Origin: Coraliomargarita sp. CAG:312
GTDB taxonomy: Bacteria > Verrucomicrobiota > Verrucomicrobiia > Opitutales > Intestinicryptomonadaceae
Assembly: GCA_000438015.1 (NCBI GenBank)
Contig: FR901590.1
Coordinates: forward strand, 7,584-19,010
Reading direction: 5' to 3'
Length of the DNA: 11,427 nt
In this document: positions 6,428 to 11,427 of the stretch, piece after piece
Layout: each line of letters starts with the position of its first letter
Position numbering within the stretch: the stretch's first letter is position 1
Position numbers and translations under genes: made by a program
The notes under the pieces: model-generated
Told to the model about the DNA's origin: nothing
The model's input: the letters and a program-made list of their open reading frames with translations, nothing else
Database searches by the model: none

Positions 6428-7126
6428 ATGGAACTCGTTCAAGAACTGGTCGGCAGAGGGAATTTTTCAATGCTTGCGGCCTTTATGCTAGGGTTGCTTG
6501 CTGCGTTAAGTCCTTGTCCGCTTGCAACAAATATTACGGCTATTGGATATGTGGGCAAAGATTTTAACTCCCCAAGGCGCGTATTTATAAGCGGAATTGT
6601 TTATGCATTGGGCAGAATTCTGGCATATTCTTTTTTGGGGGGGCATACTGGTTTTTTTATTAAAAGCGGCCGGGATGTATATGGAATCCAGAAATTTGTC
6701 AGCAGTTGGGGCGCTTTTTTATTGCCTATATTTCTAATTCTCTCGGGACTTTTAATATTGTTTGCCCACAGGCTGAAATTCGCATCGGTTAAGGTGGGGT
6801 CTACGTTTTGTTTGAAATTGAGAAACGGATTCCTGGGGGCATTTTTAATGGGTGTTGTCTTTGCGTTGGCTCTCTGTCCAAGCAGCGCCGTGCTTTACTT
6901 CGGAATACTGGTTCCTATGTCTGCTAAAGCTTCCGTGATTGGCTATATTTTACCGGCCGTCTTCGCTTTAGCCACCGCCTTGCCTGTCTTGCTTGCGTCT
7001 TGGTTCTTGGCTTTTAGCGTTGGAGAAATCGGGAAACTGTACAATTCAATGGCGAAGTTTGAAGTTTACTTTAGGAAATTTGTTGGGGTGTTGTTCATTG
7101 CTGTCGGAGCGTATTGCATTTTTTAA
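6428..7126 (+). CDS. arsG: ArsG-family membrane protein (CcdA/DsbD-like)
   Basis: A polytopic inner-membrane protein of 232 residues with about six hydrophobic segments. It matches the ArsG family, annotated as an efflux permease for aromatic aminoarsenicals. The first membrane segment holds LAALSPCPLATNITAIG with Cys30-Pro, the fourth ALALCPSSAV with Cys150-Pro. Between them lies the conserved RRVFISGIVYALGRILAYS. The two Cys-Pro motifs placed once in each half are the hallmark of the CcdA/DsbD-beta electron carriers, which move reducing equivalents from cytosolic thioredoxin to periplasmic partners. ArsG may therefore be a thiol conduit rather than, or as well as, an exporter. The ATG directly follows the arsF stop; no strong Shine-Dalgarno, so translational coupling is likely. 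Confidence 0.84.
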   Translation: MELVQELVGRGNFSMLAAFMLGLLAALSPCPLATNITAIGYVGKDFNSPRRVFISGIVYALGRILAYSFLGGHTGFFIKSGRDVYGIQKFVSSWGAFLLPIFLILSGLLILFAHRLKFASVKVGSTFCLKLRNGFLGAFLMGVVFALALCPSSAVLYFGILVPMSAKASVIGYILPAVFALATALPVLLASWFLAFSVGEIGKLYNSMAKFEVYFRKFVGVLFIAVGAYCIF

Positions 7127-7127
7127 T

Positions 7128-7132
7128 GGAGG
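7128..7132 (+). promoter_or_regulatory. Shine-Dalgarno fixing the arsP start
   Basis: GGAGG lies seven bases before the ATG at 7140. It selects this start over the in-frame start at 6993, which would lie inside arsG and add 49 residues without membrane-protein or family character. Confidence 0.85.
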
Positions 7133-7139
7133 TTGTTAT

Positions 7140-8111
7140 ATGTTGGAGTTTTTTACAAATTTGGCAGATTGGTTTATTTTGCAGATGAATTTGTCGCGCG
7201 AAACCCGCTTAGGAGAGTCTGTGCATTTTTTTATAGAGGATTCGACAAAGATATTTTTTCTGCTTTATGTCTTAATATTCGTTATATCGCTATTTCGGGC
7301 TCAATTAAACCCGGAAATGGTGCGGGGGTATTTGACCGGAAAGTCGCGCTGGGCCGGGTATCTTCTCGCGGTTTTTTTAGGGACTGTCACGCCTTTTTGT
7401 TCTTGCTCTTCAATTCCTATGTTCATGGGATTTGTAGCCGCAGGAGTGCCGTTCGGCGTAAGCGTCGCCTTTTTAGTAAGTTCGCCGCTAATAAGCGAAA
7501 TCGCGGCGATAATGCTGCTAGGAATGGGAACTTTTGGAGCGTATATAGTTTTAATATACATTTTGACGGGCGCAATTATTTCCATATTTGCGGGATACCT
7601 GTCTGACAAATTTAATCTTGAGCGACTTCTTGCTTTAAAAATCCCACCGACTTCTATTTCATCGCATAGTTGCAGTTCTGTTAAGGAAAAGACTGTCGCA
7701 CTTTTAAAATACGCAAATAGCTACGCGTTTAGTACTGTAAAATCTCTTGCCATATACATATTATTGGGGCTTTTAGTTGGGGCTTTTATGCATGGCTACA
7801 TTCCTCAAGAGTTTTTTGTAAAATATCTAGGGGCGGACAATATCTTGGCGGTTCCAGCTGCGGTTATTGCGGGAATACCAATGTATGCATCGCAAGCTGG
7901 AATCGTGCCGTTGGTTCAAGTCCTGCTCGAAAAAGGCGTGCCTATAGGGACTGCTTTGGCGGCGTTTATGAGCATTGCCACTATTTCTCTCCCTGAAATG
8001 ATGATGCTAAAAAAGATATTTGGAATTAAGCTGCTTGCGCTCTTTATAATTTATTTGGCATGCGCGTTTATATTAACTGGATATCTCATAAATTTCTTGT
8101 TCTTTTTTTAA
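7140..8111 (+). CDS. arsP: ArsP-family (UPF0718/DUF318) organoarsenical efflux permease
   Basis: An inner-membrane permease of 323 residues with about eight hydrophobic segments. ArsP of Campylobacter exports trivalent organoarsenicals such as methylarsenite and reduced roxarsone. Family signatures: TPFCSCSSIPMFMGFVAAGVPFG (from residue 84) with Cys87 and Cys89, SPLISEIAA in the first half, and MYASQAGIVPLVQVLLEKGVP followed by FMSIATISLPEMMMLKK in the second half, the two halves being the usual inverted repeat of this family. A hydrophilic loop containing SSHSCSS and KEKTVALLKYAN separates them. It closes the arsR-E-F-G-P cluster, 13 bases after arsG. Substrate could include other thiol-reactive anions, since UPF0718 members are diverse, but the arsenic context is strong. 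Confidence 0.9.
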   Translation: MLEFFTNLADWFILQMNLSRETRLGESVHFFIEDSTKIFFLLYVLIFVISLFRAQLNPEMVRGYLTGKSRWAGYLLAVFLGTVTPFCSCSSIPMFMGFVAAGVPFGVSVAFLVSSPLISEIAAIMLLGMGTFGAYIVLIYILTGAIISIFAGYLSDKFNLERLLALKIPPTSISSHSCSSVKEKTVALLKYANSYAFSTVKSLAIYILLGLLVGAFMHGYIPQEFFVKYLGADNILAVPAAVIAGIPMYASQAGIVPLVQVLLEKGVPIGTALAAFMSIATISLPEMMMLKKIFGIKLLALFIIYLACAFILTGYLINFLFFF

Positions 8112-8424
8112 GTCGGTTCGCTTTTAATTGTTTAAGCGCCGATTTCAATGTAGGAGAGCCAGCCATACATTTATATTCGCGAAGTGAAATTCCAAAATCG
8201 CTCTTAATTTCCCGTATTTTTTTATGATTATATGCAGCAGGTTGCTTACAACAATGAAAAATTGTTCCATCTTTTGGCATCGGTAAATATTCTGATTTTG
8301 GAGGGGCTTGCGGGTATATTTTGCCCGTGAGAGAGCGGGATAAGTCGCTCGCAAGATTTGTAAGACTTGTAAATGGGATTATCCTATTTTTTACTTTCAA
8401 CTTGCCATATCCGGGAATTGCCAA
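8086..8424 (-). CDS. Doubtful hypothetical ORF, convergent with arsP
   Basis: A 112-codon frame with a TTG start at 8424 and no Shine-Dalgarno; its end overlaps the last 26 bases of arsP. The predicted protein is lysine-rich and of protein-like composition (for example KLKVKNRIIPFTSLTNLASD near the start and SALKQLKANRLKKR near the end), with two adjacent cysteines in the middle. I recognise no family. It may be a real small gene, a degraded fragment, or chance. Confidence 0.22.
   Translation of the reverse strand: MAIPGYGKLKVKNRIIPFTSLTNLASDLSRSLTGKIYPQAPPKSEYLPMPKDGTIFHCCKQPAAYNHKKIREIKSDFGISLREYKCMAGSPTLKSALKQLKANRLKKRTRNL
8113..8142 (+). terminator. Possible terminator after arsP
   Basis: TCGG (8113-8116) and CGCTT (8119-8123) pair with AAGCG (8134-8138) and CCGA (8139-8142), with a two-base bulge and a 10-base loop. 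It begins two bases after the arsP stop codon. The T-tract after the stem is short (TTTC), so termination may be weak. Confidence 0.35.
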
Positions 8425-8572
8425 GCCAAATAATTAAAAGAAAATAATTGTTTTGTATTTTTTTTCAGCGATTATTCAGCGGTTGCGGCGCGCGGGGAAA
8501 TCCGAATATGGGGGCATTGTTTATTTTATTCATAATCTTTTTGCAGGCGGTATATAGCCATTTTATACGCGC

Positions 8573-8601
8573 TTTACAAAAGTGAAAAAAAAAGATAATA
8601 T
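8573..8601 (+). promoter_or_regulatory. Promoter of the flavoprotein gene
   Basis: TTTACA (8573-8578, 5 of 6 to the -35 consensus), a 17-base spacer and TAATAT (8596-8601, 4 of 6 to the -10). Transcription would start near 8608, which places a possible GTG start at 8582 outside the transcript and supports the ATG at 8633. An alternative pair, TTGCAG (8541-8546) and TATACG (8564-8569), also has 17-base spacing. Confidence 0.5.
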
Positions 8602-8632
8602 AAATGAAAATTTTCAAAGGAAAGGCTGTTTT

Positions 8633-9178
8633 ATGAAAGTACTAGTTATAACCGGAAGCCCTCGCAAACATGGCAACTCTTCCAAGCTTGCAGACGAGTT
8701 TATTTCCAAGTGCAAAAACCTGGGAATAGAGGTGTTTAGATTCGACACGGCGTTTAAAAACATCCATCCGTGCATAGCCTGCGAAAAATGCCATAGCGGA
8801 GACGGTTCATGCGCCTTTAAAGACGACATGGAAGAACTTAGACCCCGCCTTATAGAATCCGACGGCGTTGTATTTGTATCTCCAATTTACTATTACGGAA
8901 TGAACTCCCAAATAAAGAGCGCAATAGACAGATTTTATGCTTGCGATGCAGCCTTGCATAAGCCCAAAAAAGCCGCGTTAATACTTTCTTTTGCAGATGA
9001 CACAATGGAATCTGCCGACGGGGCAATTGCATCTTTCAACGGAATGATAAATTTTCTGGGCTGGGAAAATGCTGGAATTATCGCCGCAAAGGGATGTTTT
9101 AATGTGAACGATGTTGATAATACCTCTTATTTAAAAGATGCCGGAGAATTGGCGGTGCGCTTTAAAGAAAAGCTTTGA
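8633..9178 (+). CDS. Flavodoxin-family iron-sulfur flavoprotein (NADPH-dependent FMN reductase-like)
   Basis: 181 residues, flavodoxin-like fold. The FMN phosphate loop is GSPRKHGNSSKLAD (8-21) and the second flavin contact is SPIYYYGMNSQIKSAIDRF (83-101). Between them four cysteines, Cys47, Cys50, Cys53 and Cys60 (C-x2-C-x2-C-x6-C, then KDDM), match the compact [4Fe-4S] motif known from the Isf iron-sulfur flavoproteins of anaerobes; related proteins without a cluster also carry part of this motif. Probably a soluble cytosolic electron-transfer or quinone/nitro/oxygen-reducing enzyme. AAAGGAAAGG (8616-8625) just before the ATG fixes the start. It has its own promoter, lies 521 bases after arsP, and may or may not belong functionally to the arsenic cluster. 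Confidence 0.86.
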   Translation: MKVLVITGSPRKHGNSSKLADEFISKCKNLGIEVFRFDTAFKNIHPCIACEKCHSGDGSCAFKDDMEELRPRLIESDGVVFVSPIYYYGMNSQIKSAIDRFYACDAALHKPKKAALILSFADDTMESADGAIASFNGMINFLGWENAGIIAAKGCFNVNDVDNTSYLKDAGELAVRFKEKL

Positions 9179-9814
9179 TTAAAGCGTCAATGCAAAGCCA
9201 ATGAGATGTTTCGAGCACGAACGCATGGCAAAAAATATTTGCTTATGCCAAATAGGAAATTGGCAAATTGCCGACCGTATTTTCCCTGGATTTTAATAAT
9301 CATCTCTTTTTTTTAGCTTGCGCTAGGGACACGTTGCAATGGCAGGCTTCGGCTTTTCCGGTCTTTTGTGGCAGGAATTTGTGCGTCTGGCTTATTAATA
9401 TATGCCAGAGATGCTATTGCTCCATATTTTGCAGAGGTTCCGGATCGGGCAAGTCCTATTTTTTTTGAGGATTCGGTAATTAGTGCATCCTTGTTTCGCA
9501 TATACTTTTTGCTATTTACTGCTTGTTGCCCTTTATGCCAGTGTGCGAAAGAAGTAGAGAAATGTAAATGTACTTTAGCCGCAATTCATTTCACAAAACT
9601 TCCGCAAACTATTTTTTGCGCAAACAACCGGGAATACAACGATATTTCCCAATGTTGATTTTATTCCATAGACTGGTTTAAAGCAACTTAAGATACTGCC
9701 GAGCAGATGCGGGCAGTAGGCTTAATTTCAAACTAAGTATCGCACAGGCATGTGGCAGGAAGATTCTCCCAGTTCTTGCGCCTTGGGAAAAGAACGGAAA
9801 ACGTGAAAAAAAAC
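9179..9814. other. Gene-poor intergenic region
   Basis: About 640 bases between the flavoprotein and the second arsR. The longest plus-strand frame (GTG 9368 to 9658, 96 codons) is cysteine-rich, lacks a ribosome binding site and shows no family I know. Overlapping frames on both strands around 9270-9500 are similarly uninformative. Short imperfect inverted repeats such as GCAAA/TTTGC (around 9220-9245) occur. It could hold an eroded gene, but nothing firm is visible. Confidence 0.4.
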
Positions 9815-9856
9815 TTGAACCATTTAGTTGTTTTAGTATTTTATAAAATACTAAAA
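9815..9856 (+). promoter_or_regulatory. Promoter with 26-base perfect palindrome before the second arsR
   Basis: The palindrome consists of TTTTAGTATTTTA (9831-9843) followed directly by its exact reverse complement (9844-9856), 18 bases before the ATG. A -35-like TTGAAC (9815-9820) and an 18-base-spaced TTTTAT (9839-9844) would put the -10 in the middle of the palindrome, so a bound dimer would block transcription. It is the probable autoregulatory operator of the downstream ArsR-family protein. It is all A/T except for one G and one C, and has no following T-tract, so it is not a terminator. Confidence 0.65.
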
Positions 9857-9874
9857 TAGTGTATTGAAGATAAA

Positions 9875-10234
9875 ATGGATACTTCTGAATATAAAAGAGA
9901 CCTTAAGACCGCTGAAATTTTTAAGGCGCTCGGCCATCCTACGCGCATTTATATAGCAAAGAAACTATCTGAAGGAGAGCTTCCGGCAGGAGCTTTTGTA
10001 GAGGGCCTCGGCGCTGATTTTTCTGCGGTGAGCCAGCATTTGAACGTATTGAAGAAATCCGGCGTAGTTGAATCTCAAAGGCGCGGCATGAATGTTTATT
10101 ACAGGCTTGTTTATCCATGCATTCCGCTGCTCATTGAAAGAATAGAGCTGAGGGATCAACTTTTCCCGGATGGCGAAGGGATTCTGTCTTTGAACCTTAG
10201 GAAAAACGGGGAGAAAAACGGGGCGGTGCGATAG
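9875..10234 (+). CDS. ArsR-family transcriptional regulator without thiol metal site
   Basis: 119 residues, winged helix-turn-helix. Landmarks: IFKALGHPTRIYIAKKL (15-31), recognition region FSAVSQHLNVLKKSGVVESQRRG (49-71), and the wing GMNVYYRL. The ELCVCDL-type arsenic site is absent: the corresponding segment reads ELPAGAFVEGL. Only one cysteine (Cys82) is present, so trivalent-arsenic sensing of the usual kind is unlikely; the signal may be another metal, a redox cue or a small molecule. The C-terminal tail is polar. The palindromic operator before it indicates autoregulation. No target gene is directly attached: the next co-directional gene, a metallo-hydrolase, starts 166 bases later. 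Shine-Dalgarno is weak (GAAGA). Confidence 0.9.
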   Translation: MDTSEYKRDLKTAEIFKALGHPTRIYIAKKLSEGELPAGAFVEGLGADFSAVSQHLNVLKKSGVVESQRRGMNVYYRLVYPCIPLLIERIELRDQLFPDGEGILSLNLRKNGEKNGAVR

Positions 10235-10400
10235 ATGGAAGAATGCGAGGTGTGCCAATTTGAAATACGTTGATATTCCGCCATGTGGACGCGTTTTACC
10301 GATGCATGGATCCGGTTTAAGTTTATATTTTTATTAGGATATTTGATTTATATTATAGACGGACAACTGATAAAACAATCAAACCCAAACTAGCAAGAAA

Positions 10401-11186
10401 ATGAAATTCCAACAAATAAGAAGCGCTACAGTTATTATAACGGCAGGGGGCGTACGTTTCCTCGTAGATCCGTGGCTGGCTGAGAAAGATTCGTTCCCGC
10501 CAATACCGGGGTCTCCCAATCCGGGCTTGCGCTGCCCAATTCACGACCTTCCAATCCCCGTCGAAGAAATCCTAGATGTCGACGCTGTAATAGCGACGCA
10601 TTTGCATTTCGACCACTTCGATGAAACTGCGGCGTCTCTCATCCCGAAATCCATGCCAATATTCGCCCAAGATAATGTAGACGCGGATGCTTTGCGGAAA
10701 TTAGGATTTAAGGATGTGTTGATTCTAGAAGAAGGCGGGAACGAATTCAATTCGGTTAAACTTTTTAAAACGGATTGCTACCATGCCACGCCGGGAGAAC
10801 GCGATAAATTATATTCGCTTGTCGGGATGCGCGGCGAAGCCTGCGGAGTTGTATTCAAGCATCCGGACGAGGAAAAAACGTTGTATTTGGCAGGCGACAC
10901 CGTCTGGTATCAAGGGGTTGAAAACGCGATAGAAAAATTTTCCCCTGACGTTGTGGTTGTAAACTCCGCCGAGGCCGCAATATCGGGATTTGGCAGAATA
11001 ATAATGGGGTTGGAGGATATTTCCGAAGTTCTAAAAGCTGCTCCGAGCGCAATAGTAATAGCAAGCCATATGGACAATGTAGGCCACGCAAAACTTTGGA
11101 GAAAGGATATACGCGCTTTTGCCAAGGAGAATAATCTGGCGGGGCGCTTGCTTGTTCCGGAAGACGGAGAAATATATTCTTGGTGA
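10401..11186 (+). CDS. Metallo-beta-lactamase-fold hydrolase
   Basis: 261 residues, probably a soluble two-metal hydrolase of the UlaG/MBL superfamily type. Metal ligands visible: THLHFDHFD (His67, His69, Asp71, His72), His128 in CYHATPGE, Asp166 in YLAGDTVWY, and His223 in ASHMDNVGH. The start MKFQQIRSATVIITAGGVRFLVDPWL is typical of the group (substrate strand and DPW motif), and there is no signal peptide. The substrate cannot be named: the superfamily includes lactonases, phosphodiesterases and sugar-lactone hydrolases. Upstream, TATTAT at 10351-10356 could be a -10 with a poor -35, which suggests its own promoter rather than co-transcription with the ArsR-type gene. It converges with the tlyA-like gene, 13 bases away. 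Confidence 0.9.
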   Translation: MKFQQIRSATVIITAGGVRFLVDPWLAEKDSFPPIPGSPNPGLRCPIHDLPIPVEEILDVDAVIATHLHFDHFDETAASLIPKSMPIFAQDNVDADALRKLGFKDVLILEEGGNEFNSVKLFKTDCYHATPGERDKLYSLVGMRGEACGVVFKHPDEEKTLYLAGDTVWYQGVENAIEKFSPDVVVVNSAEAAISGFGRIIMGLEDISEVLKAAPSAIVIASHMDNVGHAKLWRKDIRAFAKENNLAGRLLVPEDGEIYSW

Positions 11187-11199
11187 CTATTTTAAAAGC

Positions 11200-11427
11200 T
11201 CATCCCTTGCGGTAGCCGATTAGATATTCGACATTTCCGTCGCCGCCTTTTATTGGCGATTCCATCCGCCCTATAAATCTTGCTTCGGGGATTTTATTAG
11301 ACACGAAGCCTTCTATTTTTTTTAGCGCTTCTTCCCGCAAAAGCGCGTCGCGTATGACTCCCTTGTTTTTGCGCATAATGCTGGGAGAACTTTCAAATTG
11401 GGGCTTTACTAGGCATACTATCGCCCC
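11200..11427 (-). CDS. tlyA: TlyA-family rRNA 2'-O-methyltransferase, C-terminal part (partial)
   Basis: The minus-strand frame is open from the window edge and stops with TGA at 11200-11202, giving the last 75 residues. The fragment shows LVKPQFE near its start, NKGVIRDALLREEAL, and the end MESPIKGGDGNVEYLIGY. These are the conserved C-terminal elements of TlyA (FtsJ-like SAM-dependent 16S/23S rRNA 2'-O-methyltransferase, also annotated as hemolysin A): LVKPQFE, the G-V-x-R-D segment, and SPIxGxxGNxE. The N-terminal S4 domain and most of the SAM-binding fold lie outside the window. TlyA is usually a housekeeping gene, which suggests a core chromosomal setting on this side. Confidence 0.86.
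   Translation of the reverse strand, partial: GAIVCLVKPQFESSPSIMRKNKGVIRDALLREEALKKIEGFVSNKIPEARFIGRMESPIKGGDGNVEYLIGYRKG

Noticed and set aside
6993..7139. Upstream in-frame extension of arsP
   Set aside because: It lies within arsG, encodes 49 residues unlike the family, and GGAGG at 7128-7132 points to ATG 7140.
7133..7606. 157-codon plus-strand frame overlapping the start of arsP
   Set aside because: Frame-shifted shadow of arsP; the arsP frame has the membrane segments, the TPFCSCS motif and a Shine-Dalgarno.
8582..8632. GTG start for the flavoprotein
   Set aside because: It lies inside the promoter, upstream of the likely transcript start; ATG 8633 follows a strong Shine-Dalgarno and gives the standard MKVLVITGSPR beginning.
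1..11427. CRISPR array, tRNA, rRNA, insertion sequence or attachment site
   Set aside because: No regularly spaced repeats, no cloverleaf or rRNA-like sequence, and no transposase or integrase motif were seen on either strand.

Overview
The window is bacterial chromosomal DNA of moderate G+C (roughly 40-45% by eye). It is densely coding except for three AT-rich gaps. Several promoters resemble the classical TTGACA-17-TATAAT type and some genes have clear Shine-Dalgarno sequences, which argues against a typical Bacteroidota. The two export genes and the periplasmic thiol protein suggest a Gram-negative, probably anaerobic, host-associated or sediment bacterium. The taxon cannot be fixed from this sequence; a Verrucomicrobiota-like lineage is a guess only.

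Left part (1-4570): the end of an unrecognised plus-strand gene runs into a bidirectional hairpin terminator. Then come three minus-strand genes: feoB (ferrous iron transporter), a DtxR-family iron regulator whose C-terminal domain is FeoA-like and preceded by a four-cysteine cluster, and a PLP-dependent decarboxylase of the histidine decarboxylase type. A DtxR-box-like operator sits exactly between the -35 and -10 of the regulator gene and a weaker one lies upstream of feoB, so iron uptake and its regulator look like one auto-regulated unit.

Middle part (5397-8111): a compact plus-strand cluster arsR-arsE-arsF-arsG-arsP, with gaps of 1-13 bases after arsE. It resembles the Bacteroides ArsEFG system for aromatic organoarsenicals joined to the ArsP organoarsenical permease. 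No arsenate reductase, ArsA, ArsB/Acr3 or ArsD is present. A perfect 10-8-10 inverted repeat between arsR and arsE is the likely operator. ArsE (cytosolic CxxC), ArsG (CcdA/DsbD-like membrane protein with one Cys-Pro in each half) and ArsF (exported CxxC) could together form a transmembrane thiol relay.

Right part (8112-11427): a small flavoprotein with an Isf-type four-cysteine motif and its own promoter; a gene-poor AT-rich stretch; a second ArsR-family regulator behind a 26-base perfect palindrome and lacking the usual thiol metal site; a metallo-beta-lactamase-fold hydrolase; and, convergent with it, the C-terminal end of a TlyA-family rRNA methyltransferase.
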